Shown piece after piece: positions 11,287-23,257 of a stretch of 64,000 bases of DNA (position 1 is the first letter of the stretch; every line of letters starts with the position of its first letter). Source of the stretch: Sialis fuliginosa (lineage: Eukaryota; Arthropoda; Insecta; Megaloptera; Sialidae); the NCBI GenBank assembly GCA_961205875.1, contig OY540821.1, forward strand, positions 16,430,001-16,494,000, given 5' to 3'. Made by a program: the position numbers and the translations under genes. Below the pieces are notes generated by a model, which did not search any database, was not told the DNA's origin, and saw only the letters and a program-made list of their open reading frames with translations.

Positions 11287-14200
11287 TTAATCACTATCAG
11301 AATCGTCATAAACATCCCTCTTATATTTAAATAATACTTGCACTGCCTTATAATTACCCGACCTAAACGCTGCTTGTAAAACCGTACAACCGTTAATATC
11401 TCTAATATTTGCATCGGCACCTCCATTCAACAAAACTCTCAACATATCACAATAACCATGCAAGGCAGCCCAATAGAGCGGCGTTCTATTATGACTATCA
11501 CCTACGTTTACATTACCACTTTTATTTAATAAGTAACTAGCAAAAGTGGCATTACGTCTCCACACTGCATGATGCAAATTACTAGGTAATACATCGTCAA
11601 TATTACTACCACTGTCGCTATCACTGTCTCCATAGTCATACTGATCATTGAAATGTCTCAAAAACAACTTAACTAATTTGTATCTACCAGTTCTATACGC
11701 TAATTTTAAAGCTCTCTCACCGTATCTATTAGCGATGTTAGCATCCACACCACGCTGTAATAATTCACGCACTACATCAGTGTTACCACAACTAGAAGCA
11801 TTATGTAATGCTGTATTGCCATGTACGTTCGTTATATTAATATCTGCACCTTTATCCAATAACATTCGCACTATATCTGTGCGATTTTTACCAGCTGCAA
11901 TATGAAGAGCTGTATAACCATTTGCATTAGCTATATTCACTGCATCTCCTTTGTCTAACAACATCTGCACTAAATCTATACGACCCCAACCAACAGCCCA
12001 ATGTAAAGGAGTATCACCATGTGTATTAACTTTGTTCGTATCTACACCTTTATCTAGCAACACACGAATTATGTCTGCTTGATTTGCACTAACAGCTTCG
12101 TGAAGAACTGTATTTCCATCTTTATTAAGTATGTTTACATCTGCACCTTTGTTTATTAATATATGGACTATGTCTACAAGACCTTTAATAGCGGCGTCAT
12201 GCAAAACCGTATTACCATCTTTGTTAATGTTAACTACGTTCGTATCTGCGCCTTTATCTAATAACATACTGACTATGTCAGTATGGCCCTTCATAACAGC
12301 ATAGTATAAAAGTGTCTCGCTGGATTTATTAATTAAAGACACATCTGCGTTTTTATCTATTAATAAACGGACAATATCTGTGTAACCTTTGCAAACAGCA
12401 AAATGCAAAGGTGTGTCGCCGTATGTATTTATTAAATTCACTTCTAACCCTTTATTTAACAGCTCACGCACTGTGTCCACGTGACCTTTACTGACAGCCC
12501 GATGCAGTATTGTGTTGCCACATAAATTAACTATGTTGATGTCTGCCCCTTTGTCTAATAGCGAACAAACTATATCTGTGTGGCCTTCACTAGCAGCAAC
12601 TTGCAAAGATGTGTGGCCATATGTATCAGTTATGTTAATATTTGCCCCATTCTCTAGTAGTATTTGTACTGTCTTTGTGTGACCCCACATAGTAGCCCAA
12701 TAGAGAGCTGTATACCCATATGTATTAACTTGGTCTATATTGACAGATTTATCCAGTAACTCAAGTACAATGTCTGCGTGACCCCCAATAGCCGCATAGT
12801 GCAAGGCAGTGTTACCTTCATCATCGCCATTGCCGAAGATGAACTGAAATGCTCTAGATTTTTTATTTATCTTATAATCAAAGCAATAATTTATTAGTTG
12901 TTTTGCAATCTCTATGTTTCCATTTTCGATTACTGTTTGAATAGGTGAGTAACATCTGTAACTGTCTGAATCATATGAAAGCATTTGTTTAATTAAATTT
13001 CGGTTATCTGCAAAAGAGTCTAATATAAAACTTACAGTTTCTGAGTTATTTTCAATTGCTGCAGTAAATAGTATACTTAATAAAGGATTGTGATCGTTGA
13101 CAACTTTGAAGAATTTTCTTAGTAAAGGTATTTGATCATATTTACTAGAAAAAAGTTTATTAATGCACAGTCTGTATTTTGCTTTTGTTTCTTTATCATT
13201 ATTAAGTTTTTCTTGGATGTAATTGTTAATGAATTTTCTTAGTACGGTTAAGCCATTTTGAATTAATACATTTTTAAACAATAATATGATAGTATGTTCT
13301 TCATCGAAGTGTCTTTGTATATAAGTTGATACAAAATACTCAGCGAATGTTCTGTGTACAAATTCTGCTTCTTGGAATTTAATTTGGTTAACAATACCTA
13401 TTTTCAGTATTCTATTTTTTGTATTTTCATCGAGTTTTTCTTTTATCTCATTTTCACCAAAAAGTAACTTCAACGCCAAATATTCGTGTTTTTTCTTATA
13501 AATTATTTGCAACTCTTCATCGTCGCCTTTAACAGAAATGTTTGTTTCATCTTGCTTTTTCTTTTCTGTTGAAAAAATTTTGAATTTCTTATCGACAAAT
13601 TTATTGAATAATTCAGATAAATTTAATATTTCATTTATATCTAATTCCTCTCCATTTTGATTATTTAATAATTCAGTGATAATTTTCAATAAAAGAGGAA
13701 CTCCCAGTAATTCTTTTAAATCGGATTTTTTATTAATATTTTTCAAAACTTTTTCCACATTTAACTTTTTTCGTTCCAGTCTATGATTCAAATATGCTAT
13801 TTGTTCTTCTTTAGTAAACGATTTTAAAGACATTGCAAACGTCGATGTTATTTCTTCTAAGCTAACTCTTTGAGCTGGTCTAGTCGTCACAAACAAACCG
13901 ATATATTTAAATTCATTTATTGATTTAATAAATTTAAAAACGATATCTTTATAATCAGGACAGACTTCATCAACACCGTCCAATAACAAATATATTTTAT
14001 TTTTATTTTTTAGTGCAAAATTTAAAATATTTTGTGAAAGTGCAGAAACGTTTGACAGTAATTTATTTTTTAGAAAATGTGTTGCGTCTTCTGAATTATC
14101 CAAAACACGTTTTTCGTTAAATACAAATGTGTGGTCATTCAGATTTAACCGAATGATAATATTAGTTGGGTAAATCGACTGAAGATTTTTAAATAAACTA

Positions 14201-16391
14201 CTCATAAGTAGAGATTTTCCCATTCCAGGATTATCAGATATTACCACTGTATTATTTTGTACATTACACAACTCATGTTCGTGTATTAAAAAATACGTGG
14301 ATTCATCTCCACAAACGGTTTGAAAATCAATATTATTTTTATTAATAAATTTCCTCAGATTAGTTGAATCGCCCTTAGTTTGATTCCATATTAAAATATT
14401 TTTATATTTTTTAAAGTGATGAATATTTTTATTCTGATTTTTTTTACACTGGGTTTTAAAATAATTCAGATTATCGATTATACACCATTCGTTAAAATCT
14501 TTTAGTTTATGTTCGTCTATCGCTACTGAATAATACAACTGTCTTTTTATATAAACGTCTAATTTATTTGTCTCAGAATTGTTGAAACTTATTTTTAGAT
14601 TTCTGCAGTCTTCGTCAAGAAAACATTTCAACACGTCTTCCGTTATTACTTGATTCAATTTCTCTACTTGTTTTTCTGTGGAATTAATTTGAAGAATTTC
14701 ACTAAAACTCGATATTTGTCCATTAAATAAAACACATTTTTTTTCTAAAACATATTGCTTCGAGTCATTACTTAACATATTGATTGTGTTTTCTCTATCT
14801 TCGTGAATTTGATGACAGTTCTGCATTTTAGGAATGATCTGGTCATTTGGAATTATGATAATATATTTTTGATCATTATTTTTCAAAATTTCAAACATAA
14901 GTAACTGGTCAATGTTTTTTATAATAATTATAAGAAGGTTAAATTGAGTTGTCGTTTTTAAATCAGTCACTTCTTTAATACTGTATACATGTTTTAATGT
15001 ATACTTATTTACACTAGGTTTATGTTCCCTCAGTTTTTTTATTTCTTTACATACTTTGTGAAGAGAAAATTCAGAATCGACAGATTTTATAGGTAATATC
15101 ATATTTTCAGATAGAAAGAACTCATACAAAGGTATATTGGTCTGAAATTCTAGGGCACTTTCTTCGTATTTATTTTCGTTATAATATTGAATTTCTTCTT
15201 GTGCAATTGAAATTAATTGACTTATTTCTTCTGAAGTTATTCCTTTTTGATTATATAAACACTCATCGACCTTATCAAGCAATTTACAACGTATTTTTTC
15301 CGTTGATTTTGGTAGAATATTTTCTATTTTCTCTTCGACAACATTTTTGATATCTTCAAGGCCTGGCTGATCAACGACAAACACTAATTTGTCCAAAAAA
15401 AATGTCCACACTTCTTCGGCGATGTCTGTATGTTTCAAAAATATACTTATATTTGTTTCATCGTTAAATTTGTACTGTGATTCTGAATCAAATACAGAAA
15501 TGCAAGAAACTTTTAAAGGCAGTAAAGTAATTTGTTCTTTTGTATCTTTCTTGTACCATTTTCCTAAGCACCCATCCTCTTCGAATTCAAAAGAGGCATT
15601 CGTGTATATAATGAAAAAACAATGTTCACTATTGTTGATGTTTTTAATAGATTTTATATACTTAATTAAATTAAAAGTTCCCTTTTTGTCATCGTAAAGA
15701 AGATTGCTAGTTTTGATCGAATTTTCAGTTTTTATTTTGTTCTTGATTTGTATCAGGAGACGTGTCCATTCGTCCTTTTCATTTTCTCTGTATTCGTAAA
15801 TAATGTCATCGAACATTCCAGCTTTTTCATCTTCTTGTTGTATTTTATATTCGTAATTCGGATTTGATAGTTTTTGTTCCTGGCCTTCCAGGCACAAATA
15901 CATGGCTACATTGATATGATAGTCAATGCCTCTTTTGTTCCCAGTAATACCTCTATCCTTTTCTTCCCATTTCTTTGCATCTATTGAAGAATAAATTATT
16001 ATACAATTTAATTTAAAACTTAAGTTTAGTATGAATATTAAATTATAATTATTTAAATAAAAATATGGATTTAGTCAACGAATTATTTTTAAATAATTTT
16101 TATCGATATCTTTTATAATCCACGTCTGGTGATAGAATTATGTGATATAAGAATATTAGTGGATTTAAGGGTTAGGGGGGGTGGGCTAAAGGGCATATAA
16201 AAAATAAAAAATTTCTACCTTTTCTTGCTTTTGCTTTAGGATATTTCGATGTTTTTGGTATAGTTTCTTCAGTTATTGCATCTGAAACATTAAATTATTA
16301 TTGTATATTTTTTTTCTTTCTTGTAAATCAAATATCATTAAGTATATAAGGGATTTTTATAAATACCTCGTGAATGGGATATTTTCGACAT
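11287..16391 (-). CDS. NACHT-ankyrin STAND protein with a nuclease-like N-terminus
   Basis: Three exons on the minus strand: 16391-16367 (MSKISHSR), 16282-16220 and 15980-11287. The introns are GT-AG and all codons join in frame (4782 nt, about 1593 aa). The first long-frame Met (15903) is internal, residue 56. Visible parts: (1) about residues 45-170, GIDYH, then FDDIIYEY (about 86) and LLIQIKNK (about 105), a D...QxK pattern like PD-(D/E)XK nucleases of the DUF4297/Cap4 type; (2) a NACHT ATPase with P-loop SDNPGMGKS (about 612-620) and Walker B YLLLDGVDE (about 694-702), then a winged-helix-like region ending in FVHRTFAEYFV; (3) about 15 ankyrin repeats from residue about 1080 to the end, with acidic DSDSD stretches near the C-terminus. 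STAND proteins of this plan act as signal-triggered switches. An immune or surveillance role is inference. The gene is open throughout and free of stops. Confidence 0.85.
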
Positions 16392-17301
16392 GTTGGGAAT
16401 TTGTAGATTGTTATGATTATTCAGTTATCTGAAAATCAAACAAATCAAATATTTGGTTGGTACCTATTCATCTGGAATAGGTCGACAGTCGAAAAACGGC
16501 TAAAATCAAAACAATATATTCAAATTTCAGGTGATAAATACACATTTTTATACATTCCTGCCATTTGTTAAGTTTTGAATTCGCTTTAGAATTTTAGAGA
16601 AATGAAAACCAAATTTAAAAAAAAAAAACGAAATTATTTCTCAGTCAAAAAAGTGTACGAAAATCAAATGTGACAAAAACCAACAGCAATGTTATATTAT
16701 TTATTAATAATAATTTATTAGTTATTTTCTTATTTTTTTTTAAGGTAATTTTACTTGAAAAAGTTTGTATATTTTAATAACATTATATTAATATTATAGA
16801 ATTAAAAACTTATATTTATTATCAATAAACAAACTATGTACTTCCTCTCGCCACACCTTAAGCGTAAATATACATAGATAAACTGTACATATCGTACATA
16901 ATATATCATTTATAATTTCTACACATAAGTATACCTACATTTTTTGAAAATAAAATCTCTGATTTTAAACACGAATTTATACAAAAATAATGTTTATATT
17001 TCAATTTATAACTATTATTAAGAAAATAAGTGTGTCATAGAATTAGTTAAAGTAGATGACTTATCTATTAGAAATATAAATATAAGAAAATAATATAAAT
17101 AATTATTATATTATTATTTTTTACAGATATCTGTAAGTAGCTGATAATTTTAAATTGTGTTGTTACTTTCAAACACTAGATGGCACAAATCCCATTAACT
17201 GCAACCTATGCAACACGAATTTTGTTATTGTAATTTGACGTTTGTGTTTAAAATTGCGTTGTTTTGGATTTTTGAAGATAACTGCGTTTATAAAAATTAA
17301 A
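16392..17301. other. Divergent intergenic/promoter interval between the NACHT-ankyrin gene and ANAPC15
   Basis: About 0.9 kb of AT-rich sequence separates the two divergently transcribed genes, so both promoters must lie here or in 5' non-coding exons. A block near 17165-17215 has higher GC and may be close to the ANAPC15 transcription start. No repeats with clear ends were seen. Confidence 0.4.
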
Positions 17302-18360
17302 ATGCCATTCCCCTTATTACCATCATTAAATCCTAAACCAGTTGATTCAATTTGGTTCAGTGTAGATTCACCTTGTGACGAAGAAGCTGAGGTTCAACAA
17401 CTTGAACAAGAACACCAGGCATGGGTGAGTTAAATAATAAATATTATAGAAGAACAATTCTTATGAATTTTATTCTTTTAGCTCGATTCGATTGTTCTAA
17501 AAAATGCAGACTATACACCGATCGGAAAGATCACTTCAGAGGTTAGTGTAAATTGTTTTGATTATTAACCGAATACAAAATAACATTTTTTATATGTTTT
17601 TAGAATGCTGATGACACAGACGATGATGAAGAAGACGATGACAATGATGACGATGATGAAAGTGACAGTCGCGATGAAGAGGACGAAGATGAAATGGATA
17701 TGGAAATTTCATATGAAAGAAATTCACCCGTAGATGTAAGAATAAGAATGGTTCCAGGACATGGAGTGCGATAAATTTATATTAAATAAAAGAACACTTA
17801 TCATATTAGCATCTCAATTAGGTACTTTCATATTATATTTTGGCTAATACGGAGAGTCTGGGGGTCCTCTGTCAGATTTGTGAAAAATCATGTATATATA
17901 TTCAGAATAGAGTTGACGCGCATGCGTGACTAGATCAGGGTTACCAACTTTTATAAATCATCACGTTTAGCTGTGTTTTATTTAATAATTTAATATATAT
18001 TAATATAATTTAGTTTAAGTTAGTGAGGTTAGTTAGTTTCAGGTAGATTAGGTTAGGTTTTTGAATTTCTGTCTATGCACTAAATAATATATTAACATAG
18101 ATACAGCATAATCTACTCTAGTCTAACACATCAACACGTGATTTTCAGAATTTTTGACAGGGGACCCCCTGACTCTCCGTATTTACCTATATTTTTCAAT
18201 AGGTTTTTTTATTATTACATATTCTGTTGTAGTTTTCGAAAAAAGCAACCGTATATGCAATGATAAATATTTAAATTAATAATACACATATCTGCAAATG
18301 TCAAGCACATAATATCTTATTTTTAACTAGGAAATTGAAATAAACGTGGACGAAATTTAA
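17302..18360 (+). CDS. ANAPC15: Anaphase-promoting complex subunit 15
   Basis: Exons are 17302-17424 (41 codons), 17482-17541 (20) and 17604-17735 (44), and probably 18331-18360 (9 codons plus stop), giving 114 aa; vertebrate ANAPC15 is 121 aa. The N-terminus PFPLLPSLNPKPVDSIWFSV, then EEAEVQQLEQEHQAW and YTPIGK, match the family, followed by the typical long Asp/Glu tail. APC15 (Mnd2 family) promotes release of the mitotic checkpoint complex from the APC/C ubiquitin ligase. If exon 3 is not spliced at 17735 it reads on to a stop at 17774, giving an alternative tail. I prefer the fourth exon because NSPVD-EIEINVDEI continues the family's NESPDDGEVNEVDM-like ending. I added the ATG choice by homology: an upstream in-frame ATG at 17242 would prepend 20 unrelated residues. 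Confidence 0.85.
17846..18183. mobile_element. MITE inside the last ANAPC15 intron
   Basis: Inverted ends of about 30 bp: AATACGGAGAGTCTGGGGGT on the left and, inverted, AATACGGAGAGTCAGGGGGT on the right. It has no coding capacity. It lies between ANAPC15 exon 3 and the proposed exon 4. Confidence 0.7.
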
Positions 18361-20465
18361 AAAAACATTTACAAATTTTTTTATCCACTTATTAATAATT
18401 TGAGATGATAAAATGATAAATCATTAGAGTAAAATATCATATTTAAGTTATTTAATTTAACTTTTGTACAGATTTATTTCAATAAAAAGTGTCAATCTTT
18501 CTTTTCATTAAATTTAATTATTAATACAAAATTTTATAGGACATTAAACTGTTTATCCAAAAGTATTATTTCTCTGGAGAACAGTTTGAAAGTTTGAAGT
18601 GTATATTATGCATATTATGTTTTATTCAGATATCCAGTGGCGTAGTAAGAAAAATTTTCGAGGGGGGGTAAATACATAAGAGTTAAATTTTTTGAAGTTT
18701 TTTTGAACTGATGTTTTCTCAAAACATACGTTTTTTTAGAACACTGAATATTTCAGGAGGGGGGGGGGAGTCGTCGTCGTAATAATAATTATATATTATT
18801 CTCAAGAACGACACGTTTCATGAAAATTTTATAGAATCTTTTTTGTAAAGCATTCAATTTTCTATAAAAAAAAGTCCACTACAACTTTTGTAGTTAAATA
18901 TTTATAAAAATGAATGTTCGTTTGTTTGAGGCTTATAGACTCGGGAATTACTGAACCGATTTAAATACGGTTTTCACCAATAGTTAGATAATTTTTCTGT
19001 GCAACTTCGTGGATATTAATATTTTATAGAAACCTAAGATTTAACATCAAAATACTAAAAAAATCTTTATCAAGTCGTGTTTTGTTTCCATGGTGTCACA
19101 GTATATAACTGTCATTTATATAAAAACACAGTAGCCATGGAATAAAAAATTCTGTAATTTACGGTTTCGGTATTTTATTACGTCTCTTTCAAATATTTTA
19201 TCGAACAATTGAATGATTTTTAACACATGCTAACAATTAAATATTTTGAAATATATTATATATAATTGTTGTTAACCTATTATTTATTTTCAAAACCTGG
19301 TGATTCCTGGCACCTTTAAAATATAATTTTACACGATTTTCTCAATAAAGTTTAGTTGTATAATTTTTGTATATTTTGTGTAAATTTCATGAAGTCGGAA
19401 AAAAACAAATCGTGTTTTATGGGCATGTTGGGTGGTCATGTCGAGTGGGTATGATTAATTTATGTTTAATTGAATTAATAACACCGGGGCCAAGTCCTTT
19501 TTTGTCAACAACTACATATTTACTGCAATATAGTTCCGTCAAATTAAACAATAATAATAATGTACTATAATTTTTTTAAAATGTATTGTGTTGCTTTGGC
19601 CTTTAATAAAGCAGATGTCACTAATTCAAGGTTTAAAGTGGATTATTAGAGGTTATCTGTTTACCTTTTTTTGTATAAATCTGTTGATGAATAATGCCAT
19701 TTTTTGTGTTACGGTGAATTAATTTTGCAAATTGAATTGGACAAATGTTTGTTGCGAAAAAATATATATCCCCCCCCCCCTTCCTTCTACAAATTATATG
19801 TTGTTAATCATTGTTTATGCTCTTTATATCCAGTGGTTCTCAAAAAGATAATTTACAAGATATGGGGGTCTTGTAAATTATCTTTTATTTAAATAGTTAT
19901 TAATTTAATTTTTATTTTTTTGGTCTGTTTTTGAAGTGTTATACATGTCATTATATAGATTTTGACACTTTGATTTCAAATCCGTCGATAAAAACCAAAT
20001 CCAACCACCCGTTCAAAAGTTACGGCCATTTTTTTTTCAAAAAATTAAAAAAAATCTTTGAGAGGCTATATCTCGAGAACGGTTTGAGATACAAATCTGC
20101 GGTTTGAACAGTTCAACTTTTCACGTCATTTTCTATACAATAAACATGCTTTTAACGAAATTTGTGAATTTTCCTATAGTTTATGTCCCATCCATATTAT
20201 TCTATATTTTATTAGTTTTTCAGAGATATATTTTAATAAAATAAGAATCACGTACACTGTTCACTGATTACGTATAAGAAAGTCCCGTGGCTCCCATGGC
20301 AGATATTTTTTTATCAATTACCTAAATATTTTTCTTTTAAAATTCAGAAGAACCAAAAATGTATTTCCGAACAAAATAATACGCAAAAAGAACACACTTG
20401 CATTTGTATGACGAGATTAAATTGATGGACTGCTCTACTGTTAGCCTCGATAGGTTTCCTGCTGC
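18361..20465. other. Repeat-rich intergenic region
   Basis: Contains one end of a hAT-like element starting CAGTGGCGTAGTAAG (18635 to about 18783), related to the intact copy at 39116-39406. It also contains a Helitron- or SINE-like block near 18900-19030 (AATGTTCGTTTGTTTGAGGC) and half of fold-back family A (19920-20178). No gene was recognised. The plus-strand frame at 19367-19570 has no coding hallmarks. Confidence 0.5.
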
Positions 20466-20473
20466 TATAAAAG
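20466..20473 (+). promoter_or_regulatory. TATA box of the Kazal inhibitor gene
   Basis: TATAAAAG lies 64 bp upstream of the start codon. Transcription would begin around 20495-20505 with a 5' leader of roughly 35 bases. A strong TATA box fits a tissue-regulated secreted-protein gene. Confidence 0.6.
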
Positions 20474-20536
20474 TAATCCGATATAATTACTGTGTGTTAT
20501 TTGCAATTTGCCACTTGCTCTTATCGGTGCTCCAAA

Positions 20537-23257
20537 ATGAAACTAGTTTTTGTGTTTTTTGTCGTAGGTAAGTAATGTTTTTTTATTTATTTATTGTAGA
20601 AGAGTTACTTTTAGTTAAAATATACATATAGTAGTGTTGTAATATCGTGAATTAAATTCATTGTTATTATTTAATTTAAAAGATTTGACGGTGATCGTGG
20701 CGTATGAGTAGGCTATGAAATATATCAACGCAATTGTTTATTTTTTTTTTAGAAAATGATGATTTAATATAAGTATAATTTTTGTATACGTTTTCTATAC
20801 CAAATTGTAATTGGTCCATATGTCCAAACTTTAACAAATGCAGACGGATATATTGACGTGAATAACCAGGCCAGATACTGGGTGGGAATTTCAGAAACTT
20901 GGTGTAACGCGCTGAGATCAGATTTGCGCGCTAGTGTAAATTTAAAATCAGTATATCTGGACATTCAGAGCAGCTGCCATGTGGGTTTTGGTTTTAAATT
21001 ATAGATTTCGATTAGATTTACGAGGTACTAATACAAATCAACCAGTTTTAATGAGTGATAAATTTAATATTAAGAAAAAAAATTATCTTCAACCATATTT
21101 TTAATTAAAAACTTGTAATCCATTTTTTCGGTTTCATCAGAAATTCCTTTCCTCAGCTGAATTAGTTATTTATTTCGAAGTTCGACTGTACTTATGCAAT
21201 AACAACCCAAAGATAATTCGTAAAAACTTTGCGATTGTTTTTGTTGTATCTGAAACTAGTTTTTTTTTTTAAATTAGTAATTAATTAAATATATATTATG
21301 TTATTTAAGTTGTTTTTTTAATTTGTTCTCGAGCTGAACGAGATTATATACTAGATCTTATGTAATTTATTAAATATAAATTTAACCAAAGGCAGGGCCG
21401 TAACTAGAGGCTCGGGGCCCCGGGCCAAGAGGTGACCGAGGGGCCCCCAGATATGCAAAAAATAAAAATTGAAGACCTGTTTTTTTTGATCATAGCTTAC
21501 AAATTTTACATTTGTTACTAATTTTTATTTGAATGAATTTTTTTTGCTTGCCAGCTAGAATTTTACACTTCTTGGATAATGTGTAAAATTGAAGTTCATA
21601 AGCCGAAAAAAAAGTCATTAAAATCAAAATTAGTAATAAGTAAATCACGTTTTCAAGTTAGCATCAAATACATTTTAAAAAATCTTCAATTTATTTATTT
21701 TTTCTTGCTCACTCCAATTTTTACGCTACTGCGGGGGGCACCGGGGCACTGCCCCGGTGGTAGTTACGGCCCTGACCAAAGGAATATATTCTTAAATATT
21801 TACCCTATAAAAAAATAAATGTTTTCTTAATGGAATTGGATACAAATCATACGTACCTATAAAAATTATACTTTGACTGATTTAAGAATATTATATATTA
21901 GATATTATTTAAAATGAAGTATGACTATGTGTTTAAACAACAGCGGAAGCCTTAAATCTTTTTAAAAACTTAAAAAAAATTAAAGTCAACATAATATAGC
22001 AATCATTTCATTAGCATGTTCTTTAACAAGTTGTAAATAAATATCATCTGCCTGACACTACTTGGATAGCAATTTTCCGTTGTATGACGTCATATTTCTA
22101 TGAAATACTTTCCTACCATTGTTCGTCTATAGAAATTACTACACATAACTCCTTGTTAAATTTATTACAAACTTAATATAAATTATAAACAAAACATTAT
22201 AGTTGACATGTACAAAATGTGTCCATTTATTAGAATATGGTTTTCGTTGTCATATTTTTCTTAAGGGGTCACATCCAACTGAACGCATTTTAGTTTTGTT
22301 TAGGGTGTATAAAGTTAGTAATTAAATTAGGGTCATGTTTTCCTAATTGAGATCTATATTTTGTCACCCCACATGCCTAGATATGAAAAAAATAATCTAT
22401 GACGCCCTACCTATTATTGAATTTAAAATTTGTCTTTGGTAGTCCCACCAAATTCTTTCAGATTTTTTGAGCCAGTAGTTACCGAGTTAAAGTGGGGTAA
22501 ACAAAATAAATTACTGCTTAGAGCCCCCTGGTTAAAAAAATAAAAATAGTGTCAAGTTATACTGATTGAGATCTACATTTTGACACCCCATACATCTTGG
22601 TACACAATTTTTTTATAAAAAAAAAGAAAGTGGGTCAAATTTTTAATATTCTTTTTATACTTTTTTCCAGTTTTTTTTAGTGATGAATATTTTCATTAAT
22701 AATATTTTATATGTATATTTTTCAGTCGCTCTTGTAGCGTTCGAAGTCAATGCTAAAGACCTGAAAGAATTGAAGAAAGCGAAACCAAAAACCTGCCTAA
22801 AAGACTGTGACAAAGTAGACTACAAACCAGTTTGTGCAACAGAGGGTTCAGAAAAACCAAAATCTTTCGGCAACAAATGTGTCCTTGAAAATTACAACTG
22901 CGAGCATGGTTCACGTAAGTACTAAACCAGTATTTTATAATTTTTTGACTATTCTTCCCCTCTTGAATTAAAAAAAAAAAAAAAAAAAAAAACTACAATT
23001 TGAATATACCTATAAGGTACTGGCACCAGTGTTGGCCAAAACCCCAGTGTTGGACATTTGTTTGTGAGTTTTAACATCAGATTACAAAATTTAAATAATT
23101 TAAAAAAAATTTTGCACATCGCTTCAAACCCGCCCTAAAAAACAGGATCAAAATTTTGAAAATGTGTTGTTTTATTTTTATTAATAATTTTTATTTTTTA
23201 GACTTGGTTGAAACAACAGCTGATAAATGTGTTGGAGTTGGAATTCGTCTTTCTTAA
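20537..23257 (+). CDS. Secreted single-domain Kazal-type serine protease inhibitor
   Basis: Exons 20537-20567, 22726-22914 and 23202-23257 give 276 nt, 91 aa. The signal peptide MKLVFVFFVVVALVAFEVNA is encoded across the first splice junction, with predicted cleavage before KDLK. The mature protein has six cysteines spaced C-x3-C-x8-C-x14-C-x6-C-x13-C, with YKPVC and the FGNKC block typical of the Kazal fold. The residue two after the second cysteine, the usual P1 site, is Lys, which suggests trypsin-like targets. Classical Kazal domains have seven residues between cysteines 2 and 3; eight here makes the P1 assignment less sure. Many insect relatives act in saliva, gut or haemolymph. The first intron holds a hAT-like MITE. 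The gene is complete. Confidence 0.82.
21393..21774. mobile_element. hAT-like MITE with perfect 8-bp target-site duplication
   Basis: Starts CAGGGCCGTAACTAGAGG and ends GGTAGTTACGGCCCTG. It is flanked by identical ACCAAAGG at 21385-21392 and 21775-21782. The element is 382 bp and lies inside the first intron of the Kazal gene. Related copies are at 48205-48430 and, one end only, from 29284. Confidence 0.85.
22258..22660. repeat. Dispersed repeat family B, single unit
   Basis: Contains TAATTGAGATCTATATTTTG followed by CACCCCACATGCCTAGAT. This matches the tandem units at 37734-38345 (opposite orientation) and the fragment at 46490-46630. It lies in the first intron of the Kazal gene. Confidence 0.55.

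Noticed and set aside
15389-15697. 102-codon plus-strand frame
   Set aside because: Lies antisense within the NACHT-ankyrin exon and has no splice or family support.
22680-22725. Start of the Kazal protein at an ATG within intron sequence (MMNIFINNIL)
   Set aside because: A CAG acceptor at 22723-22725 and a TATA-preceded first exon at 20537 coding a proper signal peptide give a better model.
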